Source of the DNA: Planctomycetia bacterium
Lineage (GTDB): Bacteria; Planctomycetota; Planctomycetia; Gemmatales; HRBIN36
NCBI GenBank assembly: GCA_016795155.1
Contig: JAEUIE010000029.1
Span: 1-64,000 of the forward strand
Direction of reading: 5' to 3'
DNA length: 64,000 nucleotides
The notes beneath the pieces were generated by a model. The model ran no database searches. It was given only the letters and a program-made list of their open reading frames with translations, and was not told the DNA's origin. Position 1 is the stretch's first letter, and the number at the start of each line of letters is the position of its first letter. A program made the translations under genes and the position numbers. This document shows, piece after piece, positions 26,448-35,120 of the stretch.

Positions 26448-27929
26448 ATGGCCAACGTCTCCAACATCGTCAAATCCATCCAAGACATCATGCGGAAGGA
26501 CGCCGGTACCTACGGCGATGCCCAACGCCTGGAACAACTCGGCTGGATGTTCTTCCTCAAAATATTCGACGACCGCGAGAAAGAACTCGAACTCATTCGA
26601 GACAACTACAAGTCGCCGCTTCCCAGCCACCTGCGATGGTCGAACTGGGCGACCGATGAAGAAGGCATCACGGGCGATGCCCTGCTTGATTTCATCAACA
26701 ATACCCTGTTACCCAAGTTGAAAGCCCTTACCGGCGGATCGGATAAGATTACCGGCCTCATCCGCATGACTTTTGAAGATGCCAACAATTTCATGAAGAA
26801 TGGCACGTTGATGAGGCAGGTCATCAACAAAATTAATGGCATCGATTTCAATGCAAGCGATGATCGCCATATGTTTGGCGACATCTACGAAAAACTGCTC
26901 AAAGACTTGCAGTCAGCAGGTAACGCCGGAGAGTTTTATACGCCACGGGCAGTCACTCAGTTCATTGTGGAACAGGTCAACCCCCGTCTGGGTGAAACCA
27001 TCCTTGATCCTGCTTGTGGCACCGGTGGCTTCCTCGTGTGTGCCATCGAACACCTGCGTAAGCAGGCCAAGACGGAAGAGGATGAACGCACCATCCAGGA
27101 GTGCTTCTCCGGCATCGAGAAGAAGCATCTGCCTCACGTTCTGTGCATCACCAACCTGCTGCTGCATGGCATCGATGTTCCGAGCAATGTCCGGCACGAT
27201 AACACACTGGCTCGTCCGCTGCGGGACTGGTCGCCGAAGGAGCGGGTGGATGTCATCGTCACCAATCCGCCGTTTGGTGGCATGGAAGAGGATGGCATCG
27301 AAGCCAACTTCCCCACCGAGTTCCGCACTCGGGAGACGGCTGACCTGTTCCTGGTGCTGCTGATGAAAATTCTGAAGCCCGGCGGCCGGGCCGGGCTTGT
27401 GCTGCCAGATGGCACGCTCTTTGGCGAGGGTGTCAAAACGCGAATCAAGGAAGCGCTGCTGAATGAGTGCAACCTGCACACCATCGTTCGCTTGCCGAAT
27501 GGGGTGTTCAATCCCTACACCGGCATCCGGACGAACCTGCTTTTCTTCACCAAGGGGCAGCCGACGAAGGATGTCTGGTACTACGAGCACCCGTACCCCG
27601 CCGGGGCCAAGAGTTACAACAAGGGCAAGCCGATTCGCATTGAGGAGTTTGAAGCCGAGCGGAAGTGGTGGAGCAAGCCTGACAAAAAGGGGGAGTACAG
27701 CAAAAGGCAGGAGAACGAACAGGCCTGGCGGGTTTCCATCGATCAGATCAAGACAGGCAACTACAACCTCGATCTGAAGAACCCGCACAGCACGGATGAT
27801 GGCCCCGGCGATGTGGATCATCTGCTGCCGGAGTACGAGAAGCTGCTGGGGCAGATTGCGGAGACACGAGCAGCACTCAAGAAAGAACTGCACCAGGCAC
27901 TTACCGCCACGGCTGGAGTGGTGGAATGA
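26448..27929 (+). CDS. hsdM: Type I DNA methyltransferase, M subunit
   Basis: A 493-residue N6-adenine methyltransferase. The N-terminal helical HsdM domain (residues ~5-140) precedes the catalytic core. FYTPRAV, then LDPACGTGGFLV (AdoMet-binding motif I) and IVTNPPFGG (catalytic NPPF) are all present. The C-terminal helix is charged and ends EKLLGQIAETRAALKKEL. The start is 3 bases after hsdR, and the stop overlaps the hsdS start (ATGA), so all three genes form one transcript. All key residues are present. Confidence 0.96.
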   Translation: MANVSNIVKSIQDIMRKDAGTYGDAQRLEQLGWMFFLKIFDDREKELELIRDNYKSPLPSHLRWSNWATDEEGITGDALLDFINNTLLPKLKALTGGSDKITGLIRMTFEDANNFMKNGTLMRQVINKINGIDFNASDDRHMFGDIYEKLLKDLQSAGNAGEFYTPRAVTQFIVEQVNPRLGETILDPACGTGGFLVCAIEHLRKQAKTEEDERTIQECFSGIEKKHLPHVLCITNLLLHGIDVPSNVRHDNTLARPLRDWSPKERVDVIVTNPPFGGMEEDGIEANFPTEFRTRETADLFLVLLMKILKPGGRAGLVLPDGTLFGEGVKTRIKEALLNECNLHTIVRLPNGVFNPYTGIRTNLLFFTKGQPTKDVWYYEHPYPAGAKSYNKGKPIRIEEFEAERKWWSKPDKKGEYSKRQENEQAWRVSIDQIKTGNYNLDLKNPHSTDDGPGDVDHLLPEYEKLLGQIAETRAALKKELHQALTATAGVVE

Positions 27930-29599
27930 CGTTGGAGACCTTTTTCGAGAAGTTTGAGCTGTTCGCTGATGCGCCCGGGGCGGTGAGGAAGATGCGGGAG
28001 ATGGTGCTTGCCATTGCCATCCAAGGAAAACTCGTCCCACAAGATCCAAATGACGAACCAGCAACAACGTACTTGTCCAGAATGGATTTGAAATCTACTG
28101 CTCTTGAGAACAATGATGCAAGTCTCGAACGATTTATCCCGTCCACTTGGACTATCATCAAGTTTGAAGATGTAGCATTAGTTGCTGGAGGTGTCACATT
28201 AGGTCGTAAACTTGGCGATAGGAAAATGGTGACGTTACCATACCTTCGTGTTGCGAATGTAAAACGCGGCGAACTCGACTTGAGTGTAGTGAAAGAAGTA
28301 ACAATTGCGGAGGACGAGATAGAGCGATACTCGCTGTTGAACAATGATCTTCTCATGACTGAAGGAGGTGATTGGGACAAAGTTGGCCGTTCAGTTATTT
28401 GGAGATGTCAAATACCTCAATGTCTTCATCAAAATCATATTTTTCGAGCACGGATGCGTTCGTCTCAGTTACTACCTATTTGGTTTGAACGATACTTCAA
28501 TTCGCCAGTTGGTAGGGCATACTTTCAATCAGCTTCAAAGCAGACTACTAACCTCGCTTCGATAAACATGCGCCAAGTCCGTGCATGTCCTATTCCGCTT
28601 CCGCCCCTCGCTGAGCAGAAACGAATTGTGGCGAAGGTGGATGAGTTGATGGCGTTGTGTGATCGGCTGGAGGCACAGCAGGAGGAACGGGAGAACCGAC
28701 ATGCTGCACTCGTCAATGCCTCGCTGGCGCGGTTTGCTGATGCTCCGACGCCGGATAATCTTCAGTTTCTCTTTCATCCCTCGTACGCCGTCACGCCCGC
28801 CGATTTGCGGAAGATGATTCTGAGCATGGCGGTGCAGGGTAAGCTGGTGCCTCAGGATGTTAGTGATGCGCCAGCAGAAGAACTCTTCGATAGGATTTCG
28901 AAAATACGAGCAAAGTATTTGTCCGATAAACGATCAAAAACAACAAAGAAAATACGAGAGCTGAATGACGCAGGATGGTTGCACAATGTCCCACAATCTT
29001 GGATTTGGTGTCGGCTCGGTAACCTCGTACTTGATTTTCGCTATGGTACTTCACGAAAATGCACTCGCAATTCCAATGGCGTACCAGTGTTGCGGATCCC
29101 CAATATCCAGAGTGGTCGGATCGAATCAACAGATATGAAATATACCGCAATGCCGTCATCTGAATTTGAGGAGCTACGATTACAGGAAGGCGATCTCCTT
29201 CTTGTTCGCTCAAATGGAAGCGAGTCACTAGTCGGAAGAAGCGCTGTTGCCTCAATAAATGATGAGGCCTTTGCGTATGCTGGTTACCTTGTTCGAGCCC
29301 GAATACCAAAAAATGAGATTTTCACTCCATATATTCAAGTAGCACTCAGCACGCCATTTGTCCGCGAACAAATCGAAGGGCCAATTCGGACCACAAGCGG
29401 TGTGAAGAATATCAACACGACTGAGCTTTCGAACCTTGTTGTTCCCCTCCCACCCCTCGCCGAACAGCGTCGTATCGTCGCCAAGGTCGATCAATTGATG
29501 GCCCTAGTGGATCAGTTGGAATCCCAACTGGCGGTCAGCCAGGCGACAGCCAGGAAGTTGATGGAGGCGGTGGTAGGGGAACTTACTACCAGGAATTGA
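27926..29599 (+). CDS. hsdS: Type I restriction system specificity subunit
   Basis: A 557-residue DNA-recognition subunit with two target-recognition domains, roughly residues 50-225 and 320-510. Each is followed by the conserved coiled-coil entry LPPLAEQKRIVAKVDELMAL and PPLAEQRRIVAKVDQLMALV. The two TRDs are visibly more AT-rich than the conserved spacers, as expected when TRDs are swapped between systems. The gene overlaps hsdM by 4 bases and ends 21 bases before the convergent integrase. The recognition sequence cannot be read from the protein. Confidence 0.95.
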   Translation: MTLETFFEKFELFADAPGAVRKMREMVLAIAIQGKLVPQDPNDEPATTYLSRMDLKSTALENNDASLERFIPSTWTIIKFEDVALVAGGVTLGRKLGDRKMVTLPYLRVANVKRGELDLSVVKEVTIAEDEIERYSLLNNDLLMTEGGDWDKVGRSVIWRCQIPQCLHQNHIFRARMRSSQLLPIWFERYFNSPVGRAYFQSASKQTTNLASINMRQVRACPIPLPPLAEQKRIVAKVDELMALCDRLEAQQEERENRHAALVNASLARFADAPTPDNLQFLFHPSYAVTPADLRKMILSMAVQGKLVPQDVSDAPAEELFDRISKIRAKYLSDKRSKTTKKIRELNDAGWLHNVPQSWIWCRLGNLVLDFRYGTSRKCTRNSNGVPVLRIPNIQSGRIESTDMKYTAMPSSEFEELRLQEGDLLLVRSNGSESLVGRSAVASINDEAFAYAGYLVRARIPKNEIFTPYIQVALSTPFVREQIEGPIRTTSGVKNINTTELSNLVVPLPPLAEQRRIVAKVDQLMALVDQLESQLAVSQATARKLMEAVVGELTTRN

Positions 29600-29620
29600 C
29601 TAAATACAGTACGCGATTCA

Positions 29621-30949
29621 TCATTTTAACATCGGCACCGGTAGCGCCGCCGTTGCCGCCATAATCTCCGCTGGCCTTGCTTTCGCATAGCGGTGCAGAG
29701 TCAACCGAACGTCTGCATGTCGGGCAAGCGTCTGTAGCACCTTGATGTTGTGAGTTACGGATGCAAGCTCAGTGATGTACTGGCCTCGGAAAGAATGAAA
29801 GTCGAAATAACCCTCGCATGTTTTGTAGGGAATACCTGCTGCGGTCATGTCACTGCGTAACATGTAGCAGGCGCGTTTGTACCAGGGGCCGGGCCAGAGT
29901 TTGGCTTCTGATGCGAGGGGCTGCAGGAACTGCTCCAACAATGGAATGATCCAAGGCGGTAATGGTTGCTCAACGTGCTTTCGATTCTTGGTGTATGCGG
30001 CATGGCAGCGAACCGATGCAAAATTGTCCCCCCAGTGAATATCAGCCTTGCGTAAGGAAGATAACTCGTGGGCACGGAAGCCAGTGCTGAGTGCCAATGA
30101 GTAGAGCATGCACCGAGTTGGGCCGTCAAAGGCATTGATCACCCGCTTGCTTGTTCTGGTTCGATCAAGGAGCAATGCTAATTCCTGATGAGTGAGTACA
30201 CGACGACTACGACGACAATCAAGATTAGTGTTGCCTGCTTTGATTCCGGAAATGGGATTTGAAGTAAGTCGCCGATCCATTACCAGCCAACGGCAGAAAC
30301 CACGAATTGACTGCAGGTAATGGTTAGCAGTGGCGATACTGCGTCCTTCAGCTCGCATAGTAGCCAGAGTAAGAACAGTTTCTCGAGGGAAGCGTCGAGC
30401 TTTGCCATTTCCATCAGCAGGCAGATTGCAATGTTTAATCTGTTTGCCGACGGCGGCTATACCGATGCCAAATAGTACTGCAATTTCCTTCTTGGTGAAC
30501 TGTTCCTGATTTTCAGGAATGGTTACCAGAGCTTTTCTGCTACGGAGTTGAGCAACATGAGCCTGGATGGGGGCGAGCGTGATCTGGTTAATCCTTTCAA
30601 TCTTGCAAGCATTCAAGATCAAAGTTGCACGGTTTAATGTTCGTTTCGCGTGTTCTTCCGAAGCACCTTTATTGATGAGGTAATCACGATACTCCTGCAG
30701 GTGATCTTCGATAGGCCGATTCCAGTGTACTTCTGCAGGATCAATCAAGCCCGATGCACGCCGTTCTGCCTGGCGTTCGAGGAATGCAGCTTTCTGCTCG
30801 GTTGCTTTGCGATCAGAATAGCCCGCAATGCTGACCCGCCGACCTTTGAGCGGATCGACATAACGTATGTACCACTTCTTGCGAACCTTGGTGATGCGTT
30901 CACCCTGGGCATTGGTGCGGGTGTACTTCTTGCGGTAAATATGAGCCAT
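29621..30949 (-). CDS. Tyrosine recombinase/integrase
   Basis: A 442-residue site-specific recombinase. An N-terminal arm-binding/SAM-like part (SASEEHAKRTLNRATLI region) contains an inserted HTH (EIAVLFGIGIAAVGKQIK, about residues 155-185). The catalytic domain has TGFRAHELSSL (Arg I), DFHSFRGQYI (His-x-x-Arg), ARHADVRLTLHRYAKA (second His and the tyrosine nucleophile). It looks intact. It is the likely integrase of the island; its 3' end abuts hsdS, and the DUF3987 and AlpA-like genes lie upstream in the same direction, as in phage-satellite-type elements. Confidence 0.92.
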   Translation of the reverse strand: MAHIYRKKYTRTNAQGERITKVRKKWYIRYVDPLKGRRVSIAGYSDRKATEQKAAFLERQAERRASGLIDPAEVHWNRPIEDHLQEYRDYLINKGASEEHAKRTLNRATLILNACKIERINQITLAPIQAHVAQLRSRKALVTIPENQEQFTKKEIAVLFGIGIAAVGKQIKHCNLPADGNGKARRFPRETVLTLATMRAEGRSIATANHYLQSIRGFCRWLVMDRRLTSNPISGIKAGNTNLDCRRSRRVLTHQELALLLDRTRTSKRVINAFDGPTRCMLYSLALSTGFRAHELSSLRKADIHWGDNFASVRCHAAYTKNRKHVEQPLPPWIIPLLEQFLQPLASEAKLWPGPWYKRACYMLRSDMTAAGIPYKTCEGYFDFHSFRGQYITELASVTHNIKVLQTLARHADVRLTLHRYAKARPAEIMAATAALPVPMLK

Positions 30950-31085
30950 GGTTTCTCTCCTGTTTGAGGAGGAACGATCTTATGGTGACACCCAGCCTGG
31001 TGACACATGATCAAAGGGTTATGTTTTGTAATCCGAAATCGGGGTATGGATGATTGACCTGCAAATCGTAGTCAGCCAATGCGGT

Positions 31086-31102
31086 ACGAAAAGAACGAAA
31101 AG
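31086..31102 (+). repeat. ACGAAAAGA doublet motif upstream of the integrase
   Basis: ACGAAAAGAACGAAAAG is two direct copies of a 9-base unit. The same 17-mer recurs at 33963-33979 and 39679-39695, and a near copy at 59861-59876. It lies between the integrase start and the DUF3987 stop. A related 16-mer, ACGAAATGAACGAAAT, is present inverted at 31159-31174 and direct at 33905-33920, both inside coding ends. It could be a recombinase or excisionase binding unit; the function is inferred. Confidence 0.55.
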
Positions 31103-31134
31103 CGTGACCGCAATTCGTTGATTTCGTGTATCGA

Positions 31135-32499
31135 TCACGTTGAATCAGAACCGTCCTTATTTCGTTCATTTCGTACATTCGTTAGGGACCAGATTTCTCG
31201 AACTCCACCACCTGAAATTAACTCTTTAGTCATCTGGACATGCCCCAGTCTTTTCAGCAAACAGAGTGCTTCAGATATTTCTTCGGCGGTTTTATTGTGA
31301 TGTAGAAATGCGGAAATTTGAGTTCTATCCATAGCGTTCAGTTTTTGTAATTGCTTGTGGATGCGATCTGCTAACGGTTCACCGGTCTTATTTTGGAAAA
31401 TTGTCTTTACACTTGATTCACAGTAATTCCAAATGGCCAATGCTGCTTTAAGGTGCTCAACAGCTACTTGAGCTGTTTGATCAAGCACTGCAAATAAGCA
31501 GGAGAGTCGTAACACCTGGGCTTCGGCTCTATTGAGCAAAGAACCATAAAAACCTGGCTTGCCCTCAGATAATTGTGGATAGACTGATTCCCAAAGGCGA
31601 TCTGCTTTGGTAGTACGTGTGATCAATCCTCTGGACCTTCCCGAATGGATAGCTTCAATCAAACGTGCTACCAATCGCTGATCAGGTGTGTACTCACAGC
31701 CATGAGGAAGGCATTGGCTTCGTTGGACAGAAAACCACAGTAACCTGTTCCCCAAGCCATTAGCGATTTCGACATTGTTGAGATACCTGACGATTTCATA
31801 GTCTACCCCGTGTGCAATAAGTGAAACATGAGGTTCTTTGCACCTCGTTGGGGAATGCTTGGTCATACTGCCAAGCGGTGTACCATCCCACGCCTCTCGC
31901 AATCTGGCAGAAAGAACACTGCCTTGACGTTCACATTGGCGGAGTATGCCAGCGAACTCTTCCTCTATACAGAGCAATCTTTTATCTTTGATCCCTGGAT
32001 CGATAGGTTGGTACTTTTTACTCGATTTTTTGTGTGTAGTTAGGGGAGCAGAATCTCGAATGGCATAGGTCATTCCCTCACCACTGGCTAATCCACTTTG
32101 TACTCTGTGCGTCAGCCAATCATTATCGACCTCAGTCAGATACTGTTTAACTCGATGCCAGCTGGATCCTTTGCGTGCCTTTGAAGATTTACCAACAAGA
32201 ATTACAAACAGATTAAGATAGTGTTTGTGTCCCTCTACCATGGCATGAGCAGTCCGTCCTAAAATTGAGCCACAACAAACAAGGAGTTGAACGAGTAGAG
32301 CAACAGGATCTGCTTCTGAGAAGGGAGCAATGCTATGCACGATCTCACCAGGAATTCCGTGAAAAGCATCCCGATGCAAAGTAAGAGAATTGCAAGGAGC
32401 CAACAAAGAGGAATTAGCTTTCGCATGCTTCTGGGATTTGATCTTCTTGGTTTGATTGTCCACATTCACGTCTTGATCGTCGAATAAGGAAAATGACAT
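31135..32499 (-). CDS. DUF3987-type primase/helicase-like protein
   Basis: A 454-residue protein of the DUF3987 type found in phages, plasmids and integrative elements. LNLFVILVGKSSKARKGSS carries a Walker-A-like segment and LLCIEEEFAGIL a Walker-B-like one; QRQGS/ARLREAWDGTPLG is a typical following stretch. It may unwind or initiate replication of the element after excision. The C-terminus ends in an Arg/Asn-rich tail coded by one of the ACGAAA-type motifs. It has no separate DNA-primase domain. It is transcribed in the same direction as the integrase, 185 bases upstream of it. Confidence 0.75.
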   Translation of the reverse strand: MSFSLFDDQDVNVDNQTKKIKSQKHAKANSSLLAPCNSLTLHRDAFHGIPGEIVHSIAPFSEADPVALLVQLLVCCGSILGRTAHAMVEGHKHYLNLFVILVGKSSKARKGSSWHRVKQYLTEVDNDWLTHRVQSGLASGEGMTYAIRDSAPLTTHKKSSKKYQPIDPGIKDKRLLCIEEEFAGILRQCERQGSVLSARLREAWDGTPLGSMTKHSPTRCKEPHVSLIAHGVDYEIVRYLNNVEIANGLGNRLLWFSVQRSQCLPHGCEYTPDQRLVARLIEAIHSGRSRGLITRTTKADRLWESVYPQLSEGKPGFYGSLLNRAEAQVLRLSCLFAVLDQTAQVAVEHLKAALAIWNYCESSVKTIFQNKTGEPLADRIHKQLQKLNAMDRTQISAFLHHNKTAEEISEALCLLKRLGHVQMTKELISGGGVREIWSLTNVRNERNKDGSDST

Positions 32500-32533
32500 G
32501 GTCCCTAGGCTTTCTGTTCGAGGTAAGAAAAAA

Positions 32534-32818
32534 TTATGATTGCATTCTGTTTGCTCTGCTGGGGAGCCGTTGATTCAGAATCGACCACTTGTTGATCGAA
32601 TTCCGGAGCCATTCAGCTTGCTTAGGGCATCCGGCAGTTATCCAGGCGTGCAATTCATCAATTCGCCAGAGGGTTCGGCCAGCTAACCGAACTGGCTTTG
32701 GTAGTAGCCCAGCACTATGGTAGCGCCAGAAAGTGCTGGTTCCGATTCCAATGATATTTGCGGCTTGTGATGCAGATAGCAGACTGATGCTGCGTTGTTC
32801 ATTTCCGATGCTTGACAT
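32534..32818 (-). CDS. AlpA/MerR-type helix-turn-helix protein, probable excisionase or regulator
   Basis: A 94-residue protein with a winged HTH: LSASQAANIIGIGTSTFWRY, then SAGLLPKPVRLAGRTLWRID and DELHAWITAGCP. This is the AlpA pattern used by integrative elements as excisionase or activator of integrase. The ATG at 32818 is preferred because GGAG lies 8 bases upstream; the longer open frame adds 20 non-conserved residues. It is 34 bases upstream of the DUF3987 gene, so the two are likely co-transcribed. Confidence 0.82.
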   Translation of the reverse strand: MSSIGNEQRSISLLSASQAANIIGIGTSTFWRYHSAGLLPKPVRLAGRTLWRIDELHAWITAGCPKQAEWLRNSINKWSILNQRLPSRANRMQS

Positions 32819-33408
32819 CAAGAATCTCCGAAGGACTGCCAAAAAATGAATGAAACAGTGATGACCGTCGCAAGACAACGCCTGCGTTCGGCTTCGGGCA
32901 GCTTAGGAGGTGAGGTTTTCGATTTGGGCGCCTATGGGTCGCTCATGACGCTGAAAAATTTATTTTCTTCCCAATTTTTCAAACTCTATTGATGCTCAAC
33001 AATAAAAATGCTCAGTGATCGACGAGATGCCGAAAGTATTCCAAATGCAATCAGATATGAAGAATCACAAAATCCGCTTGAAAACTGAACGATTGACCTG
33101 TGGCGGTCCTGAATTGGATCTGGGCGCGCACTACTACATCTTCATTTTTAGGGTTGTCGAATTGGTCGCCTACTGAACGCCTGACAGAGACACAATAATT
33201 TTCGATTTTGATATGCCGCTTCTTTGAGTTGATGAAAGAGTAACTGAATTTAGATCACAACGGAATTATGTACACTGGTGTACTGTACGAGAAATGGATG
33301 TGGTACTGATAACTATTGTGAGCGTGTTTCATCGACTTAACTTGAACTCCACCTAGCACTTGATCGATATTGAGACCTCTTGGAACCTGAACACCATAGG
33401 GGTTGAAC
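32819..33408. other. Gene-poor interval between divergent AlpA-like and HTH genes
   Basis: About 590 bases with no credible gene. It holds the upstream regions of both divergent genes; an AGGAGG at 32908-32913 is followed by no long open frame. The section from ~32970 to 33330 is AT-rich. I see no tRNA, hairpin terminator or tandem repeat. It may be the control region of the element or a remnant of deleted genes. Confidence 0.35.
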
Positions 33409-33957
33409 ATGAAAAAAAGAAATTCTCGCATGACGGAACTGCTCAAACGTCGTGAGCAGGTGGCGAAACTCTATTTGGAAGGAAGAACCATTCGCCAGAT
33501 CGCACAGGATCTTGGGGTTTCCATCGGAACTGTCCATGCCGATCTGCAATACATCGAAAAGGAATGGGCTACTCTTGCAGAACAATCCGTGAGTAAGCGC
33601 AAGACGGATATACTTGCTAAACTCGATTTGATCGAAAAGATGGCATATGAGGCCTTCGAAAAGAGCCAGGGTGAAATAGTTGTTGAGACTCAACGAGCCA
33701 GGACCAAGGCTGGGTCAGGGGCCAAGGAGATCATCAAGCAGGAAGTGCGTAGTATGTCACCTGGTGATCCGAGGTATTTGCAGATTGTCGGGAATTGCAT
33801 CAGCCAAAGAGCAAAGCTTATTGGTTTGTTACCAAAGGGTGGTAGTTCTGAAACGGGGCATCTTCCTGTTATTGGTTTTGAAGTGGTCGCAGATACTTTG
33901 GAGAACGAAATGAACGAAATCAGTGAGTCTGATAATCACGATGCGACAGATGCGTAA
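33409..33957 (+). CDS. Small HTH protein, terminase-small-subunit-like
   Basis: A 182-residue protein with an N-terminal HTH (RTIRQIAQDLGVSIGTVHAD, about residues 25-45) followed by a long helix (EKEWATLAEQSVSKRKTDIL) and a charged body. This order is seen in phage terminase small subunits and in phage-type regulators; no large terminase gene is nearby. The ATG at 33409 is preferred to the TTG at 33403, with AGGGG upstream. The last 11 codons lie inside a 320-bp repeat whose other copy is at 39.6 kb, so the tail of this gene is duplicated there without the rest. Confidence 0.6.
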   Translation: MKKRNSRMTELLKRREQVAKLYLEGRTIRQIAQDLGVSIGTVHADLQYIEKEWATLAEQSVSKRKTDILAKLDLIEKMAYEAFEKSQGEIVVETQRARTKAGSGAKEIIKQEVRSMSPGDPRYLQIVGNCISQRAKLIGLLPKGGSSETGHLPVIGFEVVADTLENEMNEISESDNHDATDA

Positions 33958-34242
33958 TTGTCACGAAAAGAACGAAAAGTGTCAGGGTTAACCTGGTGAC
34001 ACCGGAGGAACAAAACCAGCGTATCAGGGAAATACAAGTAGAGAGCAGATATATGAACCTGTAACCAAGGAATGTCTATCCCTTGGTTGCAGATGCCAAC
34101 TGTAGAGTGAAATAAATTGGATCAGATTGGACAACTTTAACACTTGTCCTCTTTCTCCCCTCGTCACAATCCGATAGTTACGCATCGAGCGTAGGCCAGG
34201 GAGCAAATCAGCCAGATCAATGAACCTGCTACTCCAGACACC
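33923..34242 (+). repeat. 320-bp direct repeat, copy 1
   Basis: The first 82 bases are identical to copy 2 (39639-39958); the rest is about four fifths identical by eye with small gaps. The copy starts inside the end of the small HTH gene. It includes an ACGAAAAGA doublet, and a hairpin: CTGTAACCAAGG (34059-34070) with CCTTGGTTGCAG (34081-34092). The interval from 34243 to the sigma gene at 34515 holds no further gene that I can support. Confidence 0.92.
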
Positions 34243-34514
34243 AAATAATCATGAGGAGTTTCTGTTCTACCCAAGACCATCGGTGGCCATCATCCTATAA
34301 ACCTGTAGCATCTGCTGCCGAATTGTCTGGTCATGGATTGGCAGAAGGAGATGTGGTTCACATAAAAATGTAAATCTCAAATCAAAGACAGAATTATCAG
34401 TGGAGGACTGACTGAAATATTTACAAAATACAATACCCCAGGATTCTCAAGTAAGAAACGCTGAAAAATGTTTGGTTAATATTGAGGTGACATGGGGATT
34501 GAGGAATATCGCTT

Positions 34515-35120
34515 ATGCCAACAGGCTACAGCAATACACAAACTATTGCAGAGATGGCAACACTTGGAAAAATGCTCCACGAGCATCGTGAAACATTGCT
34601 TCGAATGATGGAAAGACGCATCGACCCAAAACTATCTCACAGAATCAACGCTGAAGATATTCTCAGTGAGGCTTTTTTACTCGCACGTACAAAATGGGAT
34701 TGGTACAAGCGACAAACAGGTATCTCACCTATTGCTTGGCTATATCGGATCAGTCTCGACTGCCTGAGTGCTGTGTGGCGTCGTGAAAGTCGCGACAAGC
34801 GTGACATTCGTCGCGATTTCCCTATGCCTGATCAGTCATCTATTTGTCTTGGCTTAGGATTAGTACAAACAGGAACCAGTCCTAGCGAAGGCGCTGTTCG
34901 TGAAGAAATTCAAAAAAGCATGCGTCAGGTAATGGCACTCCTTAGAACTTCTGATCGAGAAATTCTTTGGATGCGACATTACGATCAGCTTTCATTCATA
35001 GATATTGCCTCAATACTTCAAATCACAGAAAACGCTGCTACGGTTCGATACGTTCGTGCTCTGAAAAAGCTCGAAACACTTTGGCTGCAACGATACCCCG
35101 TTACAGGGACTGCAGAATGA
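34515..35120 (+). CDS. ECF-type sigma factor
   Basis: A 201-residue sigma-70 family protein. Region 2 covers ~ISHRINAEDILSEAFLLART to ISLDCLSAVW (residues ~35-100), and region 4 has DREILWMRHYDQLSFIDIAS and ITENAATVRYVRALKKLE as the HTH. An unstructured linker joins them. The stop overlaps the start of the kinase gene (ATGA at 35117-35120), so translation is coupled. Fusing or pairing an ECF factor with a Ser/Thr kinase is a known planctomycete layout (ECF-STK groups), in which the kinase is thought to control the sigma factor. Confidence 0.88.
   Translation: MPTGYSNTQTIAEMATLGKMLHEHRETLLRMMERRIDPKLSHRINAEDILSEAFLLARTKWDWYKRQTGISPIAWLYRISLDCLSAVWRRESRDKRDIRRDFPMPDQSSICLGLGLVQTGTSPSEGAVREEIQKSMRQVMALLRTSDREILWMRHYDQLSFIDIASILQITENAATVRYVRALKKLETLWLQRYPVTGTAE

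Noticed and set aside
26913-28067. 384-codon minus-strand frame opposite hsdM
   Set aside because: It is antisense to a clear methyltransferase gene, whose codon-position bias leaves the opposite frame open.
34024-34206. Similar short minus-strand open frames in repeat copies 1 and 2 (34024-34206, 39652-39903)
   Set aside because: They resemble each other only because the DNA is a repeat; they differ in length and frame disruptions, and have no ribosome site.
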